The notes: generated from the letters alone by a model not told the origin. Positions 7,913 to 16,550 are shown, counted from the first letter of the stretch. The stretch is DNA of 35,067 nt from Methylomonas lenta (GCF_001644015.1 NZ_LUUI01000099.1:1-35067), one strand, 5' to 3'. Numbers and translations are program-made.

Positions 7913-8893
7913 ATGAAAGATAGTTACAAAATACTGCTGGTTGACGACGAGCCTAATAACTTGAAAGTGCTGCAGCAAATATTAAAAGATCACTATGAGT
8001 TGATCTTTGCCATTAATGGCGAAAAGGCGCTGGCAGCCGCCAGAGAACATCAGCCAGACATGATCTTGCTGGACATCATGATGCCGGGTATGGACGGCTA
8101 TGAGGTTTGTCGGCAGTTAAAAGCCGACTCCGCCAGCAAGCATATTCCGGTGATTTTTGTTACTGCCATGAGCGAAATAGAAGATGAAGCCCGTGGATTC
8201 GATGTCGGCGCGGTGGATTACATCCAAAAGCCGGTATCCGGTCCCATAGTGCGTCGGCGGGTACAAACCCATTTGTCGCTGGTGCGGACGGAAGCACTGG
8301 ATGAACTGGCGCGCGCCGCTATCAAAATGCTCGGCGACGCCGGCCACTACAACGATCCCTACACCGGCGAACATATCTGGCGTATGGCGGATTACTCGGC
8401 TGCACTGGCGCGTGCTGCGGGTTGGACGCCTACGCAAGTGGAAATGATAGAACTGGCCGCACCCACCCACGATACCGGCAAAATTGGCATTCCACACGGT
8501 ATTTTAAAAGCCCCGCGCAAGCTGAATGAAGACGAATGGCAAATCATGAAAACCCATTCACAAATGGGTTATGACATCCTCAGCAAAACCGATAATCCCG
8601 TGTTCAAAATGGCGGCCATCATTGCGTTGCATCATCATGAAAAATGGGATGGCAGCGGTTATCCAGTCGGCTTGGCTGGTGAAGACATACCGGAATCAGC
8701 TCGCATCGTTGCCATTGCTGATGTATTTGATGCTCTGACCAGCAAACGCCCTTACAAGCTGGCTTGGTCGGAAGAAGAAGCCATTAAGGTGATGCGAGAA
8801 AATAGCGGCAGCCATCTGGATCCAAAATTAATGGCTACTTTTGAACAAATATTGCCGGAAATTATGCGCATCCGAAAAAAATGGGAACATTGA
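7913..8893 (+). CDS. Two-component response regulator with HD-GYP c-di-GMP phosphodiesterase domain
   Basis: A 326-residue protein with a receiver domain (about 5-120; acidic pocket D11/D12, phospho-acceptor D54, T84, K106) and an HD-GYP output domain (about 130-320). The output domain has H186-D187 in THDTGKIGIP and an intact HHEKWDGSGYP (241-251), the HHExxDGxGYP signature of enzymes that hydrolyse c-di-GMP. It should lower c-di-GMP when phosphorylated, affecting attachment or motility. It starts 12 nt after the hybrid kinase stop, so the two are almost surely cotranscribed and form one phosphorelay. All catalytic metal ligands visible at motif level are present. Confidence 0.94.
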   Translation: MKDSYKILLVDDEPNNLKVLQQILKDHYELIFAINGEKALAAAREHQPDMILLDIMMPGMDGYEVCRQLKADSASKHIPVIFVTAMSEIEDEARGFDVGAVDYIQKPVSGPIVRRRVQTHLSLVRTEALDELARAAIKMLGDAGHYNDPYTGEHIWRMADYSAALARAAGWTPTQVEMIELAAPTHDTGKIGIPHGILKAPRKLNEDEWQIMKTHSQMGYDILSKTDNPVFKMAAIIALHHHEKWDGSGYPVGLAGEDIPESARIVAIADVFDALTSKRPYKLAWSEEEAIKVMRENSGSHLDPKLMATFEQILPEIMRIRKKWEH

Positions 8894-9121
8894 TTCTTGG
8901 CTTGGGGTATCAGGTGAGCCGGATTAAATATCACTGCCAAGATGACGCTTTATGGCTTAATTGCGCGAGCTTTATAATCAGGAAAAATATTCAATTCGAA
9001 AATGTAGTGTGTTTTGCGCTTGATAATGGCTACAGTCGCTTTGGTTGACTGATAAGCATGCTTTGATGGTGCAAAATGCTAGGCTATCTCTGAATGATTT
9101 ACCTTTTGTAATGGAAACAAT

Positions 9122-9667
9122 ATGCCCAGACACCCAAGCAGACCATGGTTTTGCCGTATTCTTACCGCTATCCTTGCAATGACAGCATGCACTGTTTATG
9201 CGGAAGCGGCTGAACAGGTCTATAGAAGCCCAGCTGTAAATAGTCATTTCTATAAAGTCGATCCCAACAGTATTAAATTGGAACGCACCTGCTCGGTATA
9301 TGTGCCCGCCTATTCGCACATTTATCTGACGGAAAATCAAACCGCATCGCTAGGTATCACCTTGAGCATTCGCAATGTCGATAGTAACCGAACGATTTAC
9401 ATCAGACGCGTTGATTATTACGATACTCAAGGCAATCTGACCGATACGCTTAACAATGGCTTGTTCGCATTGACGCCCATGGCCACTGCCTCGTATGTCA
9501 TCTCGCAAAAAGACATGCGCGGCGGTGTAGGTGCTAATTTTGTCGTGCAATGGGCCGCGGAAAAACAGATATACCCACCTATTATCGAAGCCATTATGGC
9601 AGGTAATGCCGGCACCAAGAGTTATAGCTTTTCTTCTCGCGGTGAAAACATAATGTGCAACCCCTGA
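9122..9667 (+). CDS. Secreted DUF3124 protein
   Basis: A 181-residue protein with an N-terminal signal sequence (hydrophobic stretch about 12-28). The body matches my recollection of DUF3124 (PF11322): SVYVPAYSHIYL, LGITLSIRNVDSN, a VDYYDTQGNL segment and GGVGANFVVQWAAE. The family has no firmly known function; the fold looks like an all-beta periplasmic domain. A cysteine near the signal region (TACTVYA) could be read as a weak lipobox, but standard cleavage after about 30 is at least as likely. It stands alone between the signalling pair and the small lipoprotein gene. The 228-bp gap upstream (8894-9121) shows nothing I can name. Confidence 0.75.
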   Translation: MPRHPSRPWFCRILTAILAMTACTVYAEAAEQVYRSPAVNSHFYKVDPNSIKLERTCSVYVPAYSHIYLTENQTASLGITLSIRNVDSNRTIYIRRVDYYDTQGNLTDTLNNGLFALTPMATASYVISQKDMRGGVGANFVVQWAAEKQIYPPIIEAIMAGNAGTKSYSFSSRGENIMCNP

Positions 9668-9673
9668 GTGTCG

Positions 9674-9694
9674 TTATTGGGGGTAAACCCCCGA
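9674..9694 (+). terminator. Hairpin after DUF3124 gene
   Basis: A GGGGG-TAAA-CCCCC stem within about 25 nt of the stop codon forms a strong short hairpin. No T-run follows, so termination is possible but unproven. Confidence 0.4.
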
Positions 9695-9832
9695 ATGCTG
9701 GGCAGCTAGCGTTCAAGCTTGCCTGATCAGCTTTCCAAAAGTGACTCTTTGAACTATCTTTGCCGCTATCTAATGTTAAAAGCCATATCATTTTGGCTGA
9801 ATTTAAACCAGCACAACTGCGAGTAACCCATA

Positions 9833-9928
9833 ATGAGCAAGCAGCTGAATATTCTATCCATCATCATTCTTGGGGCAGTAATTATTCTGATCGCTGGCTG
9901 TTCGGCTGTTAAGGAGCTGACGGCATGA
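9833..9928 (+). CDS. 31-residue lipoprotein-like small protein, translationally coupled
   Basis: The small ORF reads MSKQLNILSIIILGAVIILI followed by AGCSAVKELTA. It is a hydrophobic signal segment with a good lipobox (LIAGC, Cys at residue 23), which would leave a nine-residue lipopeptide after processing. Its TGA overlaps the ATG of the GNAT-nitrilase gene by 4 nt (ATGA), and the ribosome site for that gene (AAGGAG, 9911-9916) lies inside it. The size resembles entericidin-like peptides, but I see no specific family match. The overlap and the typical charged N-terminus argue for a real gene; its very short length argues for caution. Confidence 0.5.
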   Translation: MSKQLNILSIIILGAVIILIAGCSAVKELTA

Positions 9929-11454
9929 AAAAAGAAAAAATCAAGAAACACAAACTGCTGTTAAGGCATTTAACAGCAGAGGATTACCCGCAGCTTGCCG
10001 AAATGATGGATAGAGTCTACGACAATCTGGGCGGCGCCTGGCAGAAAGATCAATATATCTCGCAAGTTACCCGATTTCCTGAAGGGCAAATCGGTATCGA
10101 AGATAATGGCATGCTGGTGGCGGCGGCTTTCAGTATGATCGTCGACTACGCCAAATTTGGCGACAATCATACTTATAACCAAATCACCGGTAACGGCTAT
10201 TTGACTCACCATACGTTGGAGGGCGACACCTTGTATGGGGTGGATATTTTCGTGCACCCCAAGTCTAGAGGGTTGCGATTGGGGCGGCGTTTATATGATG
10301 CCCGTAAAGAAATATGTCGCAATTTTAACTTGCGGCGCTTCATTGCCGGTGGCCGCATACCGGGTTATGCCAAATACGCAGACAGTTTGACGCCGGTGCG
10401 TTATATCGAACAAGTCAAAAGCCGGGAAATATTCGATCCGGTGTTGTCGTTTCAAATGGCCAACGGCTTTCATGTCCGTAAGTTGCTGACGGGTTATTTG
10501 CCGGTGGATGGCGACTCTCAGGGTTATGCCACTTTGCTGGAATGGATTAATCTGGATTATGTCGATAAAACCCCCGAGTTGGGCGACCTAAAAAATGTGA
10601 TTCGGCTGGGAGTGGTGCAATGGCAAATGCGTCCCTTGGCCAGTGTGGATATGTTATTGAAACATGCCGAGTTTTTTATCGATGCAGTAGCCGGTTACAA
10701 CGCCGATTTTGTGTTGTTTCCGGAATATATCAGTGCACCGTTAATGGGTTCGTTTAATGATAAAAATCCGGCAGATGCTATCCGCGCTTTGGCGGGTTTC
10801 AGTCGTGATATTCGTGATGGACTGTTGGAAATGGCGATGTCGTATAACATCAATATCATTGCCGGCAGCATGCCGGAGTATAGCCATCGGGAGCTTTACA
10901 ATGTTTCCTGGCTGCTACGAAGGGATGGCACCTTTGAAGCACAATACAAAATCCATATCTCGGTGGATGAAGTGGCATATTGGGGGGTAAAAGGCGGCGA
11001 TGCCCTGAAAGTATTTGATACCGATTGCGGCAAAATCGCCATCTTAATTAGCTACGATGCCGAGTTTCCGGAGTTGGCCCGGTTGGCAGCGTTACAGGGG
11101 GCGCAAATTGTGTTTGTACCCTTCTGGACCGACACCAAAAACGCTTATCAACGGGTACGTTATTGTTCGCAAGCGAGGGCTATCGAAAACGAATGTTTTG
11201 TCGCCATCGGCGGCAGCGTCGGTAATTTGCCGCATGCCGAAAATATGGATATTCAGTATTCGCAAGCGGCCATTTTTAGTCCTAGTGATTTTGCCTTCCC
11301 ACACGACGCCATTTTGGCCGAGGCCACACCCAACACCGAAATGACGCTGATTGCAGATGTCAATCTTGAGCTTCTAAAGCAAGCTCGTAGCCGTGGTGCT
11401 TCCAGAAATCTATCCCTGCGACGTCAGGATCTTTATCGGCTGGAATGGCAATAA
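9925..11454 (+). CDS. GNAT acetyltransferase-nitrilase superfamily fusion with Cys-to-Ser active site
   Basis: A 509-residue two-domain protein. Residues 10-200 form a GNAT-type domain (DIFVHPKSRGLRLGRRLYDA is the acetyl-CoA loop region). Residues 225-505 form a carbon-nitrogen hydrolase domain. This fusion resembles the YhcX-type family. In the hydrolase the catalytic Glu (E267 in LFPEYIS) and Lys (K342 in QYKIHIS) are visible, but the nucleophile position reads ILISYDAEFPE: S376 (AGC) instead of the Cys expected in the ICYD-x2-FPE motif. Amidase activity may therefore be lost or altered, leaving a binding or regulatory role; I cannot tell whether close relatives share the change. AAGGAG precedes the ATG at 8 nt spacing. 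It is coupled to the small lipoprotein ORF upstream. Confidence 0.88.
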   Translation: MKKEKIKKHKLLLRHLTAEDYPQLAEMMDRVYDNLGGAWQKDQYISQVTRFPEGQIGIEDNGMLVAAAFSMIVDYAKFGDNHTYNQITGNGYLTHHTLEGDTLYGVDIFVHPKSRGLRLGRRLYDARKEICRNFNLRRFIAGGRIPGYAKYADSLTPVRYIEQVKSREIFDPVLSFQMANGFHVRKLLTGYLPVDGDSQGYATLLEWINLDYVDKTPELGDLKNVIRLGVVQWQMRPLASVDMLLKHAEFFIDAVAGYNADFVLFPEYISAPLMGSFNDKNPADAIRALAGFSRDIRDGLLEMAMSYNINIIAGSMPEYSHRELYNVSWLLRRDGTFEAQYKIHISVDEVAYWGVKGGDALKVFDTDCGKIAILISYDAEFPELARLAALQGAQIVFVPFWTDTKNAYQRVRYCSQARAIENECFVAIGGSVGNLPHAENMDIQYSQAAIFSPSDFAFPHDAILAEATPNTEMTLIADVNLELLKQARSRGASRNLSLRRQDLYRLEWQ

Positions 11455-11537
11455 TTTACTGGCTTTCCGGTTTCTTATATTTTGACCTGATTAGCAGGCT
11501 GCTTCAGCTAAACCTTCTCAAAACCTATAAATCTATA

Positions 11538-11628
11538 TTTCGGCAGGGAATGTCGGGACCCAGAGGTCATGGATGCCGGCAATCCCTGCCGGCATGACGT
11601 GCTTGGATAGCTATGACCAAATCCTTAG
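11538..11628. repeat. Dispersed inverted repeat, copy 1
   Basis: CGGCAGGGA...CCGGCAATCCCTGCCG forms an imperfect hairpin, followed by GCATGACGTGCTTGGATAG and a CAAATCCTTAG tail. It lies in the gap between the convergent GNAT-nitrilase and cysN genes and is repeated in the same orientation at 14837-14972. Any bidirectional terminator role is inference. Confidence 0.65.
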
Positions 11629-11638
11629 TCTCTATAAG

Positions 11639-13264
11639 CTAATGAATCAACCCGCGATTTTTAAGTGCCGCATAGATTTCATCGACCGTATTTTCATCGC
11701 AATTAAACGCCACATCAGCTTGTGTTGATTTTTCACCCAGACACAGACATAACAAGCCAGCGTTTTTGATGGCGACGACTAATTCATCGTTGTCGGCTTC
11801 AAGTATGGTGGTGGCGTGGCCGGTGTCGAATAATTTGCGTTCCAGATGATAGGCAACTTGGGCAGCGTCGCTGCCGTTCAAGGCAATTACAGATGCTATC
11901 TGACTGTAACGAGTGGCACGTTCTTCGGCGCTAACGGGTGACCAGTCTTCCTCGCTAGCATCACCGCTGATCATGCCGGCGCCGACCGTAATATTGGTCA
12001 AGCGATCGATGACAATGAAGGAGCCAGTGGTTTTATTGAGTTTGTAAGGATCAAACACCACCGGGGCATTAACCGCGACAGTACACAGGCCGAATTCGTT
12101 TAATTTGAGTTCGTTGGCATCGTGATGTTCCAGGGTATTGACGTCTATCCGGTGATGAATCATCGATATCGATCCGGAAACATTGCGTGTGGCTAATTTA
12201 ATTAAATATTGCCGACCCGGTGTCATGGGCTTTTCAGTCATCCAGACGATAGTGGCTTTAAATCGGTCGGCAACCGTGGGTGCGGACTGCTGCGAGCCGA
12301 CGATAATGTCGCCACGACTGACATCTATCTCGTCAGTGAGTGTCAGCGTAACAGCCATGGAGGCAAAAGCCTGTTCCAGTTCGCCGTCGTAGGTGACAAT
12401 CGATTTAATCGTACTGGTTTTGCCGGATGGCATTGCAGTGATCGCATCGCCTTTGTGAAACACGCCGGAAGCAACCGTACCGCAGAAGCCACGGAAATCC
12501 AGATTAGGTCGGTTGACGTACTGCACCGGGAAACGGGCGTCGTCAAAGTTGTGGTCGCTGGCAATTTCGATGCTGTTGAGTAACTCCATCATCGGTTTGC
12601 CTGTATACCAGGGCATGTTTTCGCTAGGGTTGACTACGTTGTCGCCATCCAGTGCAGACATGGGGATGAAATGGATGTCGTGTTGACCCAAAGTCTTTAC
12701 GAAGGCCAGATAATCGGCTTTGATTTTGTTGAAGGTGTCTTCACTGTAAGCCATCAAATCCATTTTATTAATGGCCACAATGATGTGTTTTAAGCCCAGT
12801 AAGGAGGCGATAAAACTGTGCCGTTTAGTTTGGGTTTGTACGCCATAACGGGCGTCGATCAGGATCACCGCCAAATCGCAGGTGGATGCGCCGGTGGCCA
12901 TGTTGCGGGTGTACTGCTCGTGGCCCGGTGTGTCGGCAATGATGAATTTGCGGGTGGAAGTAGAAAAATAACGATAGGCGACGTCGATGGTGATGCCTTG
13001 CTCACGCTCGGCCTGCAAGCCGTCGACCAACAAAGCCAAATCGATCTTGCCGGCGCCGGTGGTGCCGGACTTAACGCTGTCAGCCTGTACGGCGGCCAAC
13101 TGATCTTCATAGATCATTTTCGAGTCATGCAGTAATCGGCCGATCAAGGTACTTTTACCGTCGTCGACGTTACCACAGGTTAGAAAGCGCAATAATTCTT
13201 TGCGTTCGTGTTGCGCCAGATAGGCGTTGATGTCAGTGCTGATTAAGTCGGATTGGTGGGACAT
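11639..13264 (-). CDS. cysN: Sulfate adenylyltransferase large (GTPase) subunit CysN with vestigial C-terminal tail
   Basis: A 541-residue GTPase that with CysD makes APS from ATP and sulfate, the first step of assimilatory sulfate activation. G motifs are clear: GNVDDGKS (31-38), DTPGHEQY and NKMDL. Elongation-factor-like beta-barrel domains follow. E. coli CysN is about 475 residues; the extra C-terminal 65-75 residues here (from VIALNGSD through [20 protein letters not shown] to the end) resemble the start of an APS kinase domain, but the P-loop glycine/lysine segment is missing. I read this as a decayed CysC fused to CysN. It is in the same direction as cysD, with a foreign-looking four-helix-bundle gene between them. 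Confidence 0.95.
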   Translation of the reverse strand: MSHQSDLISTDINAYLAQHERKELLRFLTCGNVDDGKSTLIGRLLHDSKMIYEDQLAAVQADSVKSGTTGAGKIDLALLVDGLQAEREQGITIDVAYRYFSTSTRKFIIADTPGHEQYTRNMATGASTCDLAVILIDARYGVQTQTKRHSFIASLLGLKHIIVAINKMDLMAYSEDTFNKIKADYLAFVKTLGQHDIHFIPMSALDGDNVVNPSENMPWYTGKPMMELLNSIEIASDHNFDDARFPVQYVNRPNLDFRGFCGTVASGVFHKGDAITAMPSGKTSTIKSIVTYDGELEQAFASMAVTLTLTDEIDVSRGDIIVGSQQSAPTVADRFKATIVWMTEKPMTPGRQYLIKLATRNVSGSISMIHHRIDVNTLEHHDANELKLNEFGLCTVAVNAPVVFDPYKLNKTTGSFIVIDRLTNITVGAGMISGDASEEDWSPVSAEERATRYSQIASVIALNGSDAAQVAYHLERKLFDTGHATTILEADNDELVVAIKNAGLLCLCLGEKSTQADVAFNCDENTVDEIYAALKNRGLIH

Positions 13265-13308
13265 GAGTGTTCCAAAATTAAAAGTTAAATCGGGGATAAT
13301 AAATTAGG

Positions 13309-13343
13309 TAAAAGGCTCAAGTTGAAAGGCAAAAGTTAAGGTG
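13309..13343. repeat. Terminal inverted repeat of the four-helix-bundle gene, 3' side
   Basis: The stretch AAAAGGCTCAAG-TTG-AAAGGCAAAAG near 13312-13336 is mirrored on the other side of the small gene by CTTTTGCCTTGAGCCTTTTG (13681-13700). The two arms bracket the S23-type gene and could pair across it in RNA. Confidence 0.55.
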
Positions 13344-13680
13344 CTCTCGATTTAATCAAGGCTGCCAGCATTTTTGAAAGTTGTTCAGCTTCGTCTTTCC
13401 AATTCATCCCTGTCTCTTTTGGGATGTACCCAATTTTGATGCCAATGTATATTTGGGTGCGTAATTCGCCGCTTGATCCTTTTGCGTAATAAAGGAATTT
13501 ATTGGAATCTTTGTCACTTCTTCTTTCAAACCCTTCTGCAATATTGCTAGGAATTGATAAGCTGGAGCGGGTTATCTGATCCTTAAAGCCAAAATCCTTG
13601 CAAGTCGCCAAGCCTTTATAAATTTCGACACAAAGTCGTGATGAACGCTGCCAAACCTCCAAGTCTTCAAAGCGTGCCAT
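13336..13680 (-). CDS. Four helix bundle protein (S23 / intervening-sequence family)
   Basis: A 114-residue protein that opens MARFEDLEVWQRSSRLCVEI and contains SSLSIPSNIAEGFERRS, both hallmarks of the S23 four-helix-bundle family (TIGR02436). The family was first seen as ORFs within intervening sequences of 23S rRNA genes in some bacteria, and it also occurs as isolated mobile-looking genes. Its biochemical role is unknown. Here it splits the cysD-cysN pair, which is normally adjacent, and is bracketed by inverted repeats made of AAGGC/AAAAGGCTC-type units. That fits insertion of a small element into the operon. I see no good ribosome site upstream, so expression is uncertain. Confidence 0.88.
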   Translation of the reverse strand: MARFEDLEVWQRSSRLCVEIYKGLATCKDFGFKDQITRSSLSIPSNIAEGFERRSDKDSNKFLYYAKGSSGELRTQIYIGIKIGYIPKETGMNWKDEAEQLSKMLAALIKSRAP

Positions 13681-13706
13681 CTTTTGCCTTGAGCCTTTTG
13701 CCTTTA
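13681..13706. repeat. Terminal inverted repeat of the four-helix-bundle gene, 5' side
   Basis: CTTTTGCCTTGAGCCTTTTG followed by CCTTTAGCC is the inverted counterpart of the repeat at 13309-13343. The internal AAGGC units are repetitive, which could reflect slippage or the scar of an insertion. Confidence 0.55.
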
Positions 13707-13716
13707 GCCTGTTTAT

Positions 13717-14625
13717 TTAAAAGTATCCTTCGCGTTTTTTCTGTTCCATAGAGCCGGATTGGTCATGGTCGATCAAGCGACCCTGGCGTTCAGATGTCGT
13801 CGTCAGCAGCATTTCCTGGATGATTTCCGGCAAGGTAGTCGCGGTGGATTCGACTGCGCCCGTCAATGGATAACAGCCCAGGGTACGGAAACGCACCATT
13901 TTCATTTCGACTTTATCCTCAGGGTCTATCGGCATGCGCTCGTCATCGACCATGATCAACATGCCGTCTTTATTCACCACCGGGCGTTCTTTGGCGAAAT
14001 ACAGCGGTACGATAGGAATATTTTCCAGATGAATGTATTGCCAAATATCCAGCTCGGTCCAGTTCGATAGCGGGAACACCCGGATGCTTTCGCCCTTTTC
14101 CACTTTGCCGTTATAAATATTCCATAATTCCGGGCGTTGATTTTTCGGATCCCAGCGATGGTTTTTGTCACGAAAAGAGTATACCCTCTCTTTGGCGCGT
14201 GATTTTTCCTCGTCGCGGCGGGCGCCACCGAAGGCGGCATCAAACTGATATTTGTTCAAAGCTTGTTTAAGGCTATCGGTTTTCATGACGTCAGTATGTT
14301 TTTTACTGCCGTGGGTAAAAGGGCCAATACCTTGCTCGACACCGTCTTGATTAATATGCACCAATAAATCCAGGCCTAAATCCTTGGTCAAGCGATCACG
14401 AAATTCAATCATTTCCTTGAATTTCCAGGTGGTGTCGACATGCAGAAGTTTAAAAGGTGGCTTGCCAGGGGAAAAAGCCTTCATGGCTAGATGCAGCATT
14501 ACCGCAGAATCCTTGCCTATGGAATACAACATGACCGGTTTGTCGAATTCTGCCGCTACTTCGCGGATGATATGTATGCTTTCGGCTTCGAGCTGCTTAA
14601 GGTGGGTTAATTTATAATCGGTCAT
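13717..14625 (-). CDS. cysD: Sulfate adenylyltransferase small (catalytic) subunit CysD
   Basis: A 302-residue protein, the same length as E. coli CysD. It is the ATP-pyrophosphatase-fold subunit that forms APS. Visible features are the PP-loop [30 protein letters not shown], and [17 protein letters not shown] start at the ATG opening [13 protein letters not shown]; an upstream in-frame ATG at 14658 would add 11 residues unlike the family. CysN follows downstream after the inserted S23-type gene. The products supply APS for sulfur assimilation; no CysH or CysC gene is in the window. Confidence 0.96.
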   Translation of the reverse strand: MTDYKLTHLKQLEAESIHIIREVAAEFDKPVMLYSIGKDSAVMLHLAMKAFSPGKPPFKLLHVDTTWKFKEMIEFRDRLTKDLGLDLLVHINQDGVEQGIGPFTHGSKKHTDVMKTDSLKQALNKYQFDAAFGGARRDEEKSRAKERVYSFRDKNHRWDPKNQRPELWNIYNGKVEKGESIRVFPLSNWTELDIWQYIHLENIPIVPLYFAKERPVVNKDGMLIMVDDERMPIDPEDKVEMKMVRFRTLGCYPLTGAVESTATTLPEIIQEMLLTTTSERQGRLIDHDQSGSMEQKKREGYF

Positions 14626-14714
14626 GAACGTTCCGGGGCAATAAGCCCATAGCTGCAAAAAATTTTAATCGGGCTATTTTAAAGGTAAACAGGCTGTGTA
14701 TGCCATTAGTAAAG

Positions 14715-14777
14715 CGGATAATCGTGCCGAAGCTGAAAACACAGCCATTAAAATGGAATTGCAGTTTCGATTATCCG
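14715..14777 (-). promoter_or_regulatory. Inverted-repeat structure in the cysD leader
   Basis: CGGATAATCG (14715-14724) and CGATTATCCG (14768-14777) are perfect 10-bp inverted arms enclosing 43 nt, with an inner CCATT-AA-AATGG hairpin. It lies about 90 nt upstream of cysD on the same strand. It could be an RNA leader element or part of the dispersed-repeat material that fills 14659-14990; I have no evidence to choose. Confidence 0.35.
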
Positions 14778-14836
14778 GCTTGGGATTTGGTCTGGAATAA
14801 CGTCCCGAATTGGAATCCCCATGCGAAACTTCGTGG

Positions 14837-14972
14837 TTTCGGCAGGGATTGCCGGAACCACGATGTCATGGATTATAGAAGGCCCTCCACGTCCATGTGA
14901 CTTGGATACCGGCAATCTCTGCCGGCATGACGTGTTTGGATAGCGGGAAGTTATTTGTGGTCAAATCCTTAG
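14837..14972. repeat. Dispersed inverted repeat, copy 2
   Basis: CGGCAGGGATTGCCGG (14840-14855) pairs with CCGGCAATCTCTGCCG (14909-14924), followed by GCATGACGTGTTTGGATAG and a CAAATCCTTAG tail. It is a longer version of the copy at 11538-11628, with about 45 nt extra between the arms. The two copies bracket the cysD/S23/cysN block. Confidence 0.65.
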
Positions 14973-14990
14973 CAACCCGGACTTTCGAAT

Positions 14991-16550
14991 TTAATGCCCG
15001 GAACTGGGTATTACACAGTAAGCACTGAAGCCTTGGATTTCAACATTGATCCCTCGGTCGGGCGCTGCCAGCAAAAAGTCGGCGATCGTTTCCAGAATAT
15101 CCTGGTCGATGAATAAGGCCTTGTTACCATCGATAATTAATTCACTGTCGTTGGAAATAGCGCTTAAATGTTTACGTAACAGCGCTTTGTTGAGAAACGA
15201 CACATCTTTATGCAGACGCAACAAAAAATGCGAGCCGTGCGTGGTCAAGGTCATGGCTTCATGGAAATTGGCGCGCAGTACAAAGAAAATACCAATCGCC
15301 ATACCAATGGTGATACCTAGTAGCAGGTCAGTCAGTAAAATAGCTGCAATAGTAATTGCAAAGGGTAAAAATTGATTCCAGCCTCTGTGATAAAACTCGA
15401 TGAACAGCTTGGGTTTAGCAAGCTTATAACCAATTTGCAACAGGATGGCCGCCAAGCAAGCCAAAGGGATTTGATTCAGATATTCCGCAAAAAACATCAC
15501 GCTAATCAATAACAATACCCCGTGGAAAAAACTGGATATTCGGGTTTGTCCGCCGGCATTGATATTGGCCGAACTACGCACGATAACTGCAGTAATAGGT
15601 ATTCCCCCTATCATGCCGCTAATAATATTACCCAGGCCTTGCGCCTTGAGTTCTCGATTGGTCGGGGCGATACGTTTGTGCGGATCCAGCTTGTCTACTG
15701 CTTCAATACTTAATAAGGTTTCCAGGCTGGCAATGATAGCCAAGGTTGCGGCAATGCTATAAACCTTAGGGTTAGCCAGATTACTGAAATCCGGCATACG
15801 GAATTGATTGATAAAGTTTTCCACGCTACCCAGCTCGGGTAACGATACCAGATGCCGCTGACTGATAGCCCATTCCGGCGCATATTGTAATACCAATATG
15901 TTATATGCCACCCCCCATACCACGGCCACCAATGGACCGGGAATCAATTGCAGCAAACTGGAGCGTTTGAAAAGCCGGGTTTCCCAGACAATCAGTATCA
16001 ATAGTGCTACACCGCTAATGATAAGGGCCCCCGGCGTAATGCCCTCCAGCGCATCGACCAATTCAAAAAAACTGCTTTTGGCGGTTTCCTGCATATAACT
16101 TTCATCACCGTCAAAGCTGGTGTCGTAACCTGTGGCATGCGGGATTTGTTTGATAATCAAAATCAAACCTATCGCCGCCAACATGCCTTTTATGACCGAT
16201 ACTGGAAAAAATGCACCGATCAGGCCAGCTTTAAGATAGCCCAAAATGATTTGAAAAATTCCGGCTATCACCAAACTCAATAAAAAGGCATTAAAACTGC
16301 CCAAGGTTTCGATGCCGTTAAACACAATAACAGTCAAGCCGGCAGCAGGCCCGGAGACACTGAGATGAGAACCGCTAGCCCAAGCCACTATAATGCCACC
16401 GATGATCCCGGCAATCACGCCGGAAAATAAGGGAGCCCCGGAAGCCAAAGCAATTCCCAAACATAACGGCAGCGCCACCAAAAAAACTACCATACTGGCC
16501 GGTAAATCATGTTTTAAGTTCTTTAGGTAATAGTGCAAATCGGATTTCAT
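14991..16550 (-). CDS. SulP-family anion permease (probable bicarbonate transporter)
   Basis: A 519-residue SulP (SLC26-like) transporter with about 12-14 membrane segments from residue 17 to 435, the family's N-terminal signature in HLSVSGPAAGLTVIVFNG, and a short C-terminal STAS domain (about 445-519). Substrate cannot be read from sequence. A carbonic anhydrase gene 35 nt upstream on the same strand favours bicarbonate, as in the recurring SulP-carbonic anhydrase pairs and the cyanobacterial BicA transporter. The alternative is sulfate uptake, since cysD lies downstream on the same strand, but 365 nt of repeat-filled DNA separates them. I favour bicarbonate. Confidence 0.85.
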   Translation of the reverse strand: MKSDLHYYLKNLKHDLPASMVVFLVALPLCLGIALASGAPLFSGVIAGIIGGIIVAWASGSHLSVSGPAAGLTVIVFNGIETLGSFNAFLLSLVIAGIFQIILGYLKAGLIGAFFPVSVIKGMLAAIGLILIIKQIPHATGYDTSFDGDESYMQETAKSSFFELVDALEGITPGALIISGVALLILIVWETRLFKRSSLLQLIPGPLVAVVWGVAYNILVLQYAPEWAISQRHLVSLPELGSVENFINQFRMPDFSNLANPKVYSIAATLAIIASLETLLSIEAVDKLDPHKRIAPTNRELKAQGLGNIISGMIGGIPITAVIVRSSANINAGGQTRISSFFHGVLLLISVMFFAEYLNQIPLACLAAILLQIGYKLAKPKLFIEFYHRGWNQFLPFAITIAAILLTDLLLGITIGMAIGIFFVLRANFHEAMTLTTHGSHFLLRLHKDVSFLNKALLRKHLSAISNDSELIIDGNKALFIDQDILETIADFLLAAPDRGINVEIQGFSAYCVIPSSGH

